From Tribonema minus (taxonomy: Eukaryota > Sar > Xanthophyceae > Tribonematales > Tribonemataceae): DNA of 64,000 nt. The stretch lies in the NCBI GenBank assembly GCA_017506865.1, contig JAFCMP010000155.1, positions 62,001-126,000 on the forward strand, given 5' to 3'. A program made the position numbers and the translations under genes. Shown here one piece after another: positions 21,101 through 31,952 of this stretch. How positions within the stretch are numbered: the first letter of the stretch is position 1; each line of letters opens with the position of its first letter. The notes below the pieces were generated by a model. The model made no database searches, was not told the origin of the DNA, and saw only the letters and a list, made by a program, of their open reading frames with translations.

Positions 21101-22831
21101 GGCTGCCATTGTCAGCCACAACACGCGTGCTGCACTGCTTCCGTGCACCGCGGCTGCGTGTGCGCGCAAGCAGCAGCGGTTTCGCCGCTCCGCTGCCGCA
21201 GCGCGCTGTGCCTCACTATACACCACACAGCGAGTGCTCTCAGACACCAACAGTGTCGTTGAGCCGTGTGTTCGGGGCGACGCTCGCGGCGGCAGCATCA
21301 CATTGCTGCGCCACGCGCAGCGACCACGACCAGCGGTGCTGCCGCCGCCGCCGCTGCTCGCACTGCCAAAACACATGCGCCGCTGCGCACCGCCATTCCT
21401 CAACAGACGCAGCCCCCCCCCAGCATCCCCATCCTGCTGAGCTATTTGAGCACGCCGTGGCCCACACATCATTGAGCATTACCACACAGCGCGTCATTAT
21501 GGAGCGTCGCCGCCCCCCCCCCCCTCAACGTCTTGCTGAGCGCTGCTGGAGTACACGCGTCACCTGAGCATCACCGCACAGCTTCACGACGCAGCGTCAA
21601 CCCCCCCCCCCCCCCACCCCACCCCTCCGCGCACGACCGCCACTCACGTCTTGCTGAGCTGCTTGGGCATGCCGTTGCACACGCGCAGCAGCACCGGCTT
21701 GCCGTGCGCGAGGACGAGCGGCGGCGCGCACTGAGCATCATCACACAGCATCACTGCGGAGCGTATAAACTGAGCATCATCACTCACGTCTTGCTGAGCT
21801 GCTTGAGCACGCCGTTGCACACGCGCAGCAGCACCGTCTTGCCGTGCGCGAGCACGAGCGGCGCCGCGCGCCGCGCCGCGCGCTCCGCCCACCCCAGCAC
21901 TTCCCTGCACACCGCGACCGTCTGTCCCTCCACGAGGTCCTCCAGCATGGCGAACGGCAGTTTCATGCCGGGCGTGACGGGCACGTCCTTGACGGCGATC
22001 GCTGCCCCCGGCGCCGCTGCTGAGCCGTGGCGCGCCAGCAGCTCGCGCACCTCCGCCTCCGCGTAGCGCATGGTGAAGTCGAGGAAGGCGACGGCGGCGG
22101 GGACGCCGCGCGCGGGCGCGGTCGCGAGGGCGTCAACCAGGCGCGCCTGTGGCGTGCGTTGCGGGAGTGACGCGGGAGTGAGCGCGCGGCGCGGGGGGGC
22201 AGAGTAGTTGAGGAGCTGGGGGGGGGGGGGGGGGGGGGAAGGGGGGGGGGGGGCTCCGTAAAGTTCACTTTGTACGAGGCGCGCCTGCGCGGCGTCGCGT
22301 TGCGGGAGTGATCGCGCGGCGCGAAGGGGCGCAGAGTGGTTCAATGGCTTTCTGCTGCTGCTGGTTGGCAAGTCATGCTTTTCCACTGCCTGAAAGTCCA
22401 ATTAATGTCGTGCACATTTGAATAAGCACAGCTTCGCAGAAAAAATTCAAATTACAAGGGAAATCGATGCTCATGCAACAGTTGCTTACCGCTTGTTGAC
22501 GAAATGCAACCTCGACGTCAGCAATGAGCGCGTCCGGAAAAGGCTTGTCGCCGTCGCGGCTGTACATCGCTCCGTCCGCTGCGAATTTTTTGACCTTCTC
22601 CTTCATAAATTCGGTCGCATCCTCCTCGTCCGCCATGCTGAAAGCAGCCGCTATGGCATTGTAAATCAATTGAAGGCGGTTCTCAAGATCCAGGTGCACC
22701 ATGATGGACACTCCAGAGTCGAGCGAGCCCGGCAACAACTGCTGAAACGCCGGCAGTGAGTTCTTGGTTGCAGACCTCTCTGATTGCACTTGACCAGAGC
22801 AGTGGAGGAGACGATGATCGCCGGCTGCCAA
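15135..22831 (-). CDS. THOC1: THO complex subunit 1 (THOC1/HPR1)
   Basis: THOC1 is a core subunit of the THO/TREX complex that couples transcription to mRNA packaging and export in the nucleus. Proposed exons on the minus strand: 22831-22490, 22146-21788, 20944-20746, 19836-19336, 18890-18699, 18036-17833, 17088-16963, 15338-15135. They join in frame to 708 residues (human 657). Family landmarks: LLRVCNGVLKQLSK (human LLRMCNDLLRRLSK), LAFLAAVNDLSERSG, IDYALYAAFWGLQDVFR (human IDYNLYRKFWSLQDYFR), FFTAKYLTSSRLLRLQL, MVLQV, REENWERWKFLEGC, PKVDEHFEFLEMCL and AWQARRLLMHARLD. Exon 4 carries an Ala/Gly-rich insert coded by GC triplets and G runs. The start at 22831 is the farthest in-frame ATG; 22702 is an alternative. 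The C-terminal death-domain region of animal THOC1 is absent, as in plants. Confidence 0.9.
15455..16035 (-). repeat. Four acceptor-side copies of the last THOC1 exon
   Basis: Copies at about 15425-15490, 15605-15670, 15785-15850 and 15970-16030 (plus strand) repeat gcagccgccgcgcctgccac and flanking bases of the exon starting at 15338. Period is about 180 bp. Each carries part of the QARRLLMHARLDLLD frame and a C-rich AG end. Confidence 0.9.
16260..16900 (-). repeat. Donor-side copies of THOC1 exon 7 separated by CCCTAA repeats
   Basis: About five copies of cgtaccgcgtcccgcg and the adjacent gggcagctcgctcggcagca (plus strand) repeat the exon end at 16963. Each is linked by gggttagggtt on the plus strand, which is CCCTAA in the sense of the gene. 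Period is about 110-130 bp. Confidence 0.9.
18120..18440 (-). repeat. Acceptor-side copies of THOC1 exon 6
   Basis: Three copies near 18128-18180, 18232-18295 and 18353-18405 (plus) repeat ccagcgctcccagttctcc and the cgcgctgcgtcggcggcg flank. They are interleaved with cttcaacttcaa motifs. Confidence 0.88.
18470..18660 (-). repeat. Donor-side copies of THOC1 exon 5
   Basis: Copies at about 18470-18500 and 18575-18645 (plus) repeat cgacatggcgatgtacgcga and the ccgtcggcggcggcgccctc that follows it in the true exon. Confidence 0.85.
18955..19028. repeat. Direct repeat of about 35 bp, two copies
   Basis: The string beginning catgctcaacacctgatgat and ending aatcgccttc occurs twice back to back in a THOC1 intron, with one substitution before the final catg. 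Confidence 0.9.
20490..20740 (-). repeat. Donor-side copy of THOC1 exon 3 plus short repeats
   Basis: About 20585-20655 (plus) repeats gcgtcgcccaggtccatggg and adjoining bases of the exon ending at 20746. The unit gcgcccggtatacttcaaca occurs three times nearby (20508, 20537, 20692). Confidence 0.85.
21420..21735 (-). repeat. Donor-side copies of THOC1 exon 2
   Basis: A long copy at 21645-21730 (plus) repeats cttgctgagctgcttgggca and the following cgttgcacacgcgcagcagc. Shorter fragments lie at about 21430 and 21525. Confidence 0.88.
22180..22345 (-). repeat. Acceptor-side copy of THOC1 exon 2 with pure-C tract
   Basis: About 22275-22330 (plus) repeats gaggcgcgcctgcgcggcgt and cgggagtgatcgcgcggcgc relative to 22141-22190. 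The two are separated by a long G run on the plus strand (sense C) at 22219-22254. Confidence 0.75.
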
Positions 22832-23240
22832 CAGCTCACAGCACTACTGCGAAGCCAAAGCTTGTGCAAGGGTGCGCGATTGGCGGGATCTGGTCTGCAA
22901 CCCTGCGATCAGAGTTTATTGGGAGCTGCTGGGCTGATGCTGCCGACGCCGCTGCTGCTACTGCTGCCGCCCCAGGGCCGCTGCTTCAGTCAACCCAGCA
23001 ATAATCTGCCAAAAATCAGCCTGAATAAAAAAGTGGAGCACGGCTGCTTGCCGAAGTTTAGTTTGGAGGCTTGAAGCAAAGAGTGAGACACGTGATGGGA
23101 GTGCAATGGTAGTGGCTTAAGGAAGCAGGGAGGAGGTTAAGCGACACGGCTGCTTGCCGACCAGGGCCACTCCTCTCGGTTTCCGCGCTCTTGACGCCAC
23201 ACTCGCATCACGAACACTGCAGCCAAGCATCAGTGGGGGC
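22832..23240. promoter_or_regulatory. Bidirectional promoter region between THOC1 and the SnoaL-like gene
   Basis: About 410 bases separate two divergent starts. The sequence is less GC-rich than the genes and contains cggctgcttgccga twice (23041, 23145). No TATA box is obvious. Function is inferred from layout. Confidence 0.45.
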
Positions 23241-26200
23241 ATGGGATTGAGACGCACCGTGCTGGGCGTGGTCTGTGGCTTGTCGCTAGTCAGCCATGGA
23301 CATGCATTGATTTCCAGCTCGCAGTGCGCGGCAGGGGGGCAGCAGCGGTTATATCACAGGAATAGCAGATTGCGACCTACATGGTCGTGCCCACGCTGTC
23401 GTGGCGCAGCAGCCACGAGGCTGCGCATGCGGAGAGACGACATGGGGCCAGAGGAGTGGGACGTTGAAACAAAGGTTGCGAAACTGGAGTCCAGTCTCAG
23501 CCGCGCGGTGAAGGAGGAGCGCTACGCAGAGGCCAGCGAACTGCGAGATGCTCTTTCTCGGATGCACATGGACGATTACAGCGCAGTCCTGGCAGCAAAC
23601 GCCGACTTCTACTCGGCGTTCAGCAAGAAGAACGCGGACAAGATGGCCAGCCTGTGGCTTGCCAGCGACGCCGTGCTGTGCGTGCACCCGGGGCAGGAGC
23701 CTCTTGTTGGGCATGAGGCGGTCACCAAGGCTTGGAGGGGCATGTTCGCCTCGGGGGATGCGGCGTTCAAGAGCTCAGTGGTGCAGCCAAAGGGGGTGAG
23801 TACTCAAATACCCTGCAACATTCGCGCCGTGTCTGCTCATTGGCTGCTTTCCCCCTTGTTCTAGATATCGTATATTCTGGAGCATAAGATCCAGCTTGGG
23901 CACACCGGCAGCTCCGGGATGACCAGCACACACTCTCAGTTGTTGGTTTTGCGCCACGGCTAGTTCTAGTGAGGCTGAACAACTTGAATTTTCGCGGCGG
24001 CTGAAGTGCCAGACACCTTTGCCACTTCAGGATCACAGATCTAGACCCCTTGCAGGGATTGAATTCCTTTCTGCTATCTGCAGAAACCCTGTTCGCAACC
24101 TGGGCACGTGCGAGGCCTTTGCAAGCACATATGGCATGCTGCATGACGACCGGCTTGTGCTGCGGCTTCGCTCAGTGCTCGGCGCAGCTCTCGCTCCTGC
24201 TCGCTCTTTGCCGACGCGGCGCGCCAGTGCGGAGAGCGCTCATAGACAGTGCGCCTGCGGTGCGCGACTACTGGCGCCATCGTCCATGACGCGGCATGCC
24301 CTGCGTAGCTGTGTGCACGGATGGCGTTTCGCCTGCAGGCGCTCGCCCGCGCGCGCCTAGGGTTGGGTATAGGGTTAGAGGCAGGGCTAGGGCTGGCAGT
24401 GCACGGGGCGTGAACTAATATGCTCTGCTGAGATGACAGCGGCAGGTGGATGCGCAACAGTCCACACGCGCAGTGCAATACTTCCTAGATGTTCGTTCCT
24501 GGGCAGCGCGCTTGACGTCGAGGCGGACAAGCTAGCCACAGGGATCCACTACAGTCGCGCACGCGCTCGTGTCGATGATTTATCCCCGTGCCCGCCGGAG
24601 TCGTGTGCATCGGCGCGCGCAGCACGCGTCGAACTGGCGCTCACGCGCTGGCGTCGCCGATGCCGCGCTGCTGCTGAGCACTGTTGACGACTGACGACCA
24701 CGGCTGCGCCATGCCTCATGCGCACCTACGTGGAGAGACGCACTCGCGGAGACGCCGCACTGTTGCTGAGCCATGTTATGTTAGCACAGGGGGTCACGCC
24801 ATGCCTCGCACGCACCCGCCATATGGAGAGACAGACGCGCTCACAGAGACCCGGCGCCTTGCTGCTGAGCACTGTTGAACATCTATGACCACGGCGACGC
24901 CACGTCACATGTGTGCCCGTGTCATGGAGAGATGCGCTCACGGTGACGCCGCACTGCTGCTGAGCGCTGCCGCCGCAGGTGCGCGTCAGCGTGCGCGGCA
25001 CGTCAGCGTGGGTGACGTGCACGGAGGAGGTGTCGGCGGCGCGCGGCCAGCCGCCGTCGCGCTCGCTCGTGGCGACCAACGTCTTTGCCAAGGTGCGCGG
25101 GCGCTGGGCGCTCGTGCACCACCACGCGAGCCAGAGCCCGACGTCGGGCATGCAGGTGCGTCACACAGTTGAAGTGGAGGTTCGTCTGACGGTTGAAGTG
25201 CATCACATCGTCGAAGTGTTCAATTGAAGGCTGGTGGCCTGGTGCTGGTCGCTCATGCACCACCTCGCAAGCCAGAGCTTGACCTTGGGCATGCAGGTGC
25301 GTCTCTCGGGGTTGAAGTGCGAGCAGTTGAAGTGTGGTGGCCTGGTGCTGGCTGCTCGCGCACCGCCACGCGAGCCCAGAGATGACGGGCATGCAGTGCT
25401 CACTCATTGAAGCGCGTGCGGATGACTGAACATCAGTAGACGCACACAGACCTAGATCACAAGATCCTTCGAGCACCATGCGGCCAATGTCCGCGCACCT
25501 CACCATACTGCAGGCATGCGTCGACGAGCGAGCAGTCACGGCTGAGCCGCTGCTGCTGCCCCTCCACTCACCCAAGAACCCGTCCACGCAGTCAAGCGCC
25601 GCTCGGTACGGCGAATTGCTGGGGGGCAGCGTTACCGTGCCGCGCTTAACGCCCCCCCCCCCCCCCCGCGCGCCGCGCGCTCAGGAATGGCTGCAGTCCA
25701 TGGGCAGCAGACGCAAACGCAAGCTACTTCAAGTGTGCACGGCACTTCGTGCACACACCTCAACTCCCGCTTTGCTATATGACGACAGCCACGAAACCGC
25801 TGCTGCGCGTCCTTTTACACGCCCCCCCCCCCCCCCCGACCTCCCGCTCAGGAGTGGCTGCAGTCCATGGGCAGCAGCAGCTCTGACGGCCAGGGCATCC
25901 GCCTCATCAAGTCCTCCGAGCTCGGCTCGCTCTTTGGCGGTGGCGGCGGCGGCGGCGGCGGCGGCGACGGCAACAACGTCGGCGACGTGCTGGAGGCGCT
26001 GAGGGCAGCGCTCAGCGAGGGCGGCGAGGACGGCGGCATGGATGGAGTTGATGTGGACGTGCAGTTCGTCGGCGGCATACCGCTGTCGCAGCTGCCGACG
26101 TTCGGCATGGCGGCGCCGGGGGTGCAGGGGCCCGCCGCGCATGGCATGGTGGAGCTGGTGGCGGGGGGGGGGGCGCGGGGGGGGACGAGGGGGGCGCGGC

Positions 26201-28598
26201 GCAGGTGAGCGCTCTCATGGCTGCGCTGTGCTGATGTTGTTTTATATTTGTAAGTGCTTGTTGTGGTGGTTGGACATGTACCACAGTGTTGCTGCAGACA
26301 GGTGCATGGAGTGAAGCGAGCACAGAGGGGGCGCCAAGTGCTGGGGCGGGGGTGGGGGGGGGGCACCCCGGGGGGGGGCGGAGGTGGGTTATGAAGAGGG
26401 AGGTCGCGCAGGCGAGTACGCGGGACGTGCGGGGGCTTCAACGCACAGATGTGCTGTTCAGTGCGCGGTGGCGCCACGGAGGGCGCACGTGCAGCAGGCG
26501 GTGCATGTAGATTGGCCAAGGGAGGGGTAGGGGAAGGGAGAGGGGAGGGGTGGGAGGTGCTTGTCGCGTGCTTCTGCGACAGTCCCGTCACGAGCGCTGC
26601 GCCGAAGCTCAGCGATGCAGGTGGCAGCGGCTCGATGTCAGCGCGGCAACGCTCGTGAAGGGGGGATGGGGGCGCGGTATTTCTTTGGCAACCCTCTGCA
26701 CGGGGGCCGAGCGCGAGGCACGGGAAATGTTTGGCAAACCCTCCATACAGGGGTAAGCGCAAGAGCATCGCTAGGGTGCCGCCCGAGCAGTACGCAGCGC
26801 CGCACGATGAGCGCGCTCGCGCAGGGCATACAACGCGCGTCAGTGCTCCGACCAGCGCCGTTCCGTCTCAGACGCTCCACTTCCACTGTTGAACGCGCCG
26901 TGTGCTGCGCCTTGTTGTAGCTTAAACATGGAACGCGGGACGCTTCGTATTGATAGCTGAGTGGTGATCGTGCCAACTGCTGCAGTGCAGGGGCAGCAGC
27001 GAGCAGCACATTTCAATTTTCAAGGCATGTTGTTGGTGACCGAGCCGCTGACGTCTACCCCCCTTTTTTCCTGCGCCAGGGCGCGGGGGGGGGCATGGAG
27101 GCGGTGGACGCGGCGAATCTGGCACGGAAGACTGTTGACGCGCTGCGGCGGCTGGGGCGCGAGGGGCGGCTGAACCAGCGCGAGAAGGCGCAGCTGATCA
27201 CTGACGTCATCAAGGTGAGGACACGCTCTTCACTCTTGAAGTTCATTAGCAAGTTGAAGTACATAGGTTCATGTAAGAAAGTTGAAGCTGGACCAGCGCG
27301 AGAAGGCCCAGCTGATCACTGATGTCAGCAAGGTGAGGATACGATCTTCGCTCTTTGCTTCTTGAAGTTTTCATTAGCGATTTCAAGTAGGTTCATGTAA
27401 GAAACTTGGAGCTGGACCAGCGCGAGAAGGCGCAGCTGATCACTGACGTCATCAAGGTTAGCAGGCGCTTGTTCAAAATCTGTTTGTCGAACTCCACAGC
27501 TGCAGCAACGCTTATCGTACGCTGAGGCGCAAACCAGCGCGAGAATGCGCAGCCGATCACTGATTTGCACTTGAACTTGAAGGCGCAGCAGAGACCGAAC
27601 GGGGGGGGGGGGTCAACAGCACCATATGTGTGTGGCTCCTGACTAAGTCTCGCATGCCCGCCTGAGACGTGCTGAGGCCTCGCCTGTGCTGTGCTGTCCC
27701 ATGGTCTCAAACTTTAACTTCAAGTTGTAGCCACGTCAAAAGCGCGCATCGTGTCTCTTCGGCCAGACAGATGGCAGCAGTCAGCGCATGCCGCCATGGA
27801 GCTGCTGCGCCGCGACAGTGCTGCGCTCAATACAGTCCCTCGTGACTGCAGGCTGTCAAGTCTGGTTTCAGAAGCACTTGCGTGAGGCATTGTGCATTAT
27901 GCGCAGCGTGCCGCTGGTCGCAGCAACTGCGCCACCAGCTGCTAGTCGCTCGCGTCACTTTTAAAGTAGCTCAAGTATGTCTTTTGAAGTTGCGGCTTTC
28001 CACTAGATGACGCACCGTAGCAGACACTGATCTCCTATTAATGCGTTCCCTGCAGCACGCTGTAACGAGGAGGCGAGATTGACGGATCGCACGAGCTGCT
28101 GCTCGTGCGCAACAAAAACACGAACAAGCTTTTATCAAATGCCTCTGTGAGATGCGAGTCTCGTGAGCAATGCTCTGACGCTGGTGCCCCAACGCTATTC
28201 GTTGCGTGCGCCCAACCCGTGCAGCACGCCGCCGGCGAGGAGGCGAGCTTGGCGGAGATTGCGTACGAGCTGCTGCTCGCGCACGACACAGTCGTGAAAA
28301 CGGTTTTATCAAATGCCTCTGTGAGATGCGAGTCTCGTGAGCGATGCACTGACTGACGCGGGTGCCCCAATACCATTCGATGCGTTTGCCCTACCCGCAG
28401 CATGCTGCCGGCGAGGAGGCGAGCATGGCAGAGATCGCATACGAGCTGCTGCTCGCGCACGACAACGAGGACATGGCGGACCAGGGGCGCGTCGAGGACT
28501 TTGTCGACCAGTGCAAGGCGCTCACAGAGATTATTGCGACGCGCAACCGCGCCGCCGCCGCTGCCGCGCTGCAGCAGCAGCAGCAGCGGCGCTCCTGA
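23241..28598 (+). CDS. UVR-motif plus SnoaL/NTF2-like domain protein with N-terminal leader
   Basis: Proposed exons: 23241-23795, 24979-25155, 25852-26204, 27080-27214, 28401-28598, about 472 residues. Residues 1-22 form a signal-peptide-like leader (basic start, then TVLGVVCGLSLVSHGHA). Residues about 79-108 match a UVR motif (KVAKLESSLSRAVKEERYAE). Residues about 119-244 match the SnoaL/NTF2-like fold: FYSAFSKKNADKMASLWL, then across the first intron VSVRGTSAWVTCTEEV and LVATNVFAKV, ending in RWALVHHHAS. The third exon is Gly-rich. The last two exons are helical (LNQREKAQLITDVIK and MAEIAYELLLAHD). Catalysis cannot be assigned; many such domains bind small molecules. The leader could be for plastid or secretory entry. 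Exon 3 is 353 bases, but frame on both sides needs 354; one base seems missing in the G runs at 26160-26200. Confidence 0.82.
24580..24978 (+). repeat. Acceptor-flank tandem repeats before exon 24979-25155
   Basis: Four units of about 100 bp repeat gctgctgagcactgttga, a gacgccgcactgctgctgag-like segment and gagagacgc. The last unit runs directly into the acceptor at 24978. These are intronic copies of the acceptor flank. Confidence 0.8.
25225..25400 (+). repeat. Donor-side copies of exon 24979-25155
   Basis: Two copies (about 25240-25310 and 25345-25400) repeat accaccacgcgagccagagc-like text, gggcatgcaggtgcgtc and a gttgaagtg intron motif. Confidence 0.87.
25640..25740 (+). repeat. Acceptor-side copy of exon 25852-26204
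   Basis: A C run, a ctcag and then gaatggctgcagtccatggg repeat the true junction at 25851. The copy breaks after gcagcag. Confidence 0.9.
27280..27575 (+). repeat. Donor-side copies of exon 27080-27214
   Basis: Three copies begin at about 27291, 27413 and 27534. The first two read ctggaccagcgcgagaaggc, cagctgatcactgatgtc and caagg; the third is decayed. Period about 122 bp. Confidence 0.92.
28045..28330 (+). repeat. Acceptor-side copies of exon 28401-28598
   Basis: Copies at about 28050-28110 and 28220-28290 repeat gcagcacgccgccggcgagg and tacgagctgctgctcgcgca. Each is followed by the same stretch, ttttatcaaatgcctctgtg and agatgcgagtctcgtgagc. Period about 170 bp. Confidence 0.92.
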
Positions 28599-30482
28599 GC
28601 GCTGCTGCTGCAGCGGCGGCAGCAGCACCTACGGTCGTGAGTGCCGCTGTCGCTGCTGCGCGCTTCGCGCCGGCCGCAGCGGTGGCGCTGGTTGGGGGGG
28701 CGTAGTGCTTCCGCCTGGAGCTGCGTTGTGCGGACCACATGGTGCCGATGCGCTGAGCTGCGCGGATTTGGGGGGCCTTTTGCCCTGGGGGGGGGGGGGG
28801 GGCGAGCAGCTTTGGCATCACTGCCTTGAGTGAGGGGGTGCGCCTAACAGCTCTTGGCGATCGTGGCTGATGCGGCAGTGATCTGCGAAGCGGCTCTGGC
28901 CGGATGTCGCTTCACCCCTGCCCCTGCTGCTACGCCAGCGACGGCCAGGTCTGCGAATCGGGGGGTTGCACTCCTAGCTAGCTTCAGTTGTTGGTGGCAG
29001 CAAGGCAAAAAAGAAGGGCCCCCTCCCCCCCCCCCCTTCGAGCAGCCACTCGTGACTCATACTCATGACTCATGACTTGTCTCATGCGCATCTCGCTGCA
29101 CTTTCAGAATATACCTTGGGGGCAGCAACCCCCTCAACCCGCCTGCCCCACCCCATACCTAGGCTTCAGTTTCCATTGTGTAAAAGTCTGTTACGTCTTT
29201 AGTGCGCCAGGCAGGGTGGGGGGGCAGGGGGGGGGGGAAGTTTGACGGCAGCAGCGCTTAGCGCTGGGCCTCTTGCCTTTCAGTAGTGCAGGACACAGAA
29301 ATGTATTTTATCAGGCAAATGACTGCCACCATCACCTGCTGCATGGCGTGGCGTCTGTTGCGGTGCTCTGGTCACGCATGCATGGTGCCCGCGCGCTTGC
29401 AATGTCAAGCGCAACATGGTGACGCCCTGTCGATGGCGGCGACTCTCCACTCTCCAGGGGAGGTTGGGGCAGCACAATCAGGTTCTGAGTGCGAGCCATG
29501 TTTGGATGCAACTCTGTCAGGTCATGAAGCACAGCATGGTGCTGTACGCCAGGCAAATGCTGGGCATCAAGGAGCTCATTCGCTTCTGCTTACCACACAC
29601 TGTTGTGTCTTTTGCGCCCACACTTCAATTCGGGGCTCCTGATACGACTGCGTATTCGTGATATGCTTGCGCTGCAGACTGGCGAGTGGCGCAATGTCAC
29701 ATGTCACACACATTGCGCGCGAGTTCATGTTCCATGCTTGACTTGGGCCTACATATACCACATGTCGTGCACAAGATTACAGCTCTGACTTTCAAAGAAT
29801 GCGCACGACAGTGTCTGGGCACCCATGTTCGTGCGCAGCAAGTTACGGCGGTTTTGCTGGATGTAGCAGCAGCGCATCTCATGTCAAAAAAGTGGGCAGA
29901 CATACACAGACAGATGCACATGAGGAACTGGCAAATTTCACACCAGAGCAGAGCCATGGCACGGGAGGGGCACATGAAATATCATGACCATTTACTGATG
30001 ACGCGCACACAACTGTGTACACACGCATGTGCTGTGGGACTTGACCGCGTCTACTCTAGCACACGGGCGCGCGCCGCAAGCGCAGCGGCAGTGTGGCAGT
30101 TATCGCACACAGGCGTACTTACACCGCGCGCATCCGATCGGAGCGCTGCCATATTCTACTCTTCCGCGCCACGCGCGCGCGCACTGTCTTTGTACAGATG
30201 CTCCCGCCGCACCCACGTTTATGTGCCTTTGTGTGTGAAGTGCTGCACGCGCCTCCCCTTCAGTCCATGCACGCGATCACACACATGGGTATGCAGGTAT
30301 AGCAAGAATGCCAAAACCCCCCTGTAATACACACACGCATTCACAACGCAACACAGGCACGACCAGGCGCGCAACGGCTGCCGTAACGTGCCACCGAAAC
30401 CAACAGAAGAAGAGACAGGCGTACATACCCCCCCCTCGCGCGCACACAGCGCTCAGCTCTAGGAAGTGCGCAGGTGGACGCT
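28599..30482. other. Intergenic region, convergent gene ends
   Basis: Nearly 1.9 kb between the SnoaL-like gene and the minus-strand ORF at 30483. It has G and C runs at 28786-28802 and 29020-29037. The part from 29280 to 30330 is lower in GC and non-repetitive, with an open frame at 29686-30327 (+) that resembles nothing I know. I cannot support a gene here. Confidence 0.5.
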
Positions 30483-31618
30483 TCAACGGAACCCACGGTG
30501 GATGTCCACGTCCATAAACCCCACCAGATCGTACGCAGCGGACGTGAGCCGCGCGCGCTCGCGGCTCTCCGTTGCAGCAGCGGCGGCGGTCAGCGGCGCC
30601 GCCGCGCGCGCGCCTCCGCCGCCGCCGCTGCTGCGCGGCCCCTCCGGCGGCAGCAGCAGCTTGCCCAGCGGGTGCGTCACCAGCGCGTGTCCGACGGTGC
30701 CGAAGGCGTCGTCGACGACATCCTGAGCGCTGTCGCGCAGGCCGCCGAGGAAGCCGCGCGCGCGGCGCAGCGCACCCCGGCGCGGGCTGCTGCCGCCGCT
30801 GTCACCGCGGAAGTAGCTGCACCCGTCGTAGCGGTCGCCGCCGCCGCCGCCGCTGCCTGCTGACACGGCGTGCAGCGCTGTCACCGCCGCCGGTGAGCGC
30901 GCGTCGGTCGTGCGGGCCGTCGGCGTGCTGCATGGCGGCGCGCGCAGCGGCGGCGCGGCAGCGCGGAGCGCGTGGGCGCTGCTGCTGCTGCTGCTACTGG
31001 CGCCGGCGAACAGCATGCGGGCGCGGCGGTCTTGCACTGGGCGGCAGGTGTGCCAGGGACGATGAGGCTTGAAAGCGACATTGGTGCGAGCAGCAAAAAC
31101 GCTGGAGCACGTGGCAGTGCCGAGCGAGGGCGCGGCCACGAAGGCGACGGAATGCCTGCCTCGAACGCTGCCGACGGTGTGCGATGCGGCGCCCTCGGTA
31201 GATTTACGCCTCGTACAGGAAGCTTCACGCTTGCACCGCAGCACCCGCTTTGTTGCCTCCTGCGTATGAGGCCAAGCGACGGCGCCTGTCAGTTGTGACG
31301 TTGACGCTTTTCCCGTCTTTGCCAAACACCTCACGCAGGCGCTCGGACTCTCATGGCAATAGCGAAGAATGATACTACCTCAGAAGAACGCAGACAACAG
31401 AATCAGTAGCAGAAGCGGCTTACCGATGCAGCGCCACCGTCGTGGCCCGCGGAAGTTGCAAGGAGCTTAAGGTTTGGGTATCGTTGGCTCAAGTAGTCCT
31501 TCGAACAAAATGTTGCCTGACTGCCTGGGTGGCACAAAAAGAAAAGGATGCCCAGAAAACCCAGTTTTCCCAATACGTAGTGCGCGAAGATGCGCTTGAA
31601 GCCGCCGTGCTGCCTCAT
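30483..31618 (-). CDS. Hypothetical protein, exon structure uncertain
   Basis: An open minus-strand frame runs from 31334 to a stop at 30483. Its 3' half looks coding: a Ser run near 31000, then ARGFLGGLRDSAQDVVDDAF and HALVTHPLGKLLLPPEG, ending VGFMDVDIHRGFR. A possible first exon at 31618-31424 starts with ATG, has a hydrophobic stretch (YVLGKLGFLGILFFL) and ends at a GT donor (gcatcg, then gtaagc). I could not find an in-phase acceptor joining them. It would share a divergent promoter with the J-domain gene. No family is recognised. Non-coding origin is possible. Confidence 0.33.
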
Positions 31619-31897
31619 CGCCAGCGTGCCGTTCTAGGACCGCGGAATATGCCGGTGCGAAGGTATCCAAATTGGACTAGTGTGTGCTGGCCGGACAAGC
31701 AACGAGGTAGAATGAACCAGCGCACCCAGTGACTTGCTTGGTGCCAGAGCTGCCAGTCTTGACTGGCTGGCGGTTAACTGTGTGACGCAGCATTTTGCAA
31801 AGCTCAAGCGTCACCAAGGGTTGTTCAACTTGAAGAGAATGGGACGAACCCTCTGAGCGTTCGGCCGTTACACCTCCCACGTTCTCACGGGTGTTCT

Positions 31898-31928
<31 letters not shown>

Positions 31929-31952
31929 CCCGCCTCGACACAACGGCCGCAC
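31619..31952. promoter_or_regulatory. Possible bidirectional promoter with a GT microsatellite
   Basis: About 330 bases lie upstream of the J-domain start. A (GT) dinucleotide run occupies 31896-31923. No defined promoter element is visible. Confidence 0.35.

Noticed and set aside
23875..23962. Possible short second exon of the SnoaL-like gene after ttctag
   Set aside because: It would stop early; joining 23795 directly to 24979 keeps phase and restores the conserved fold.
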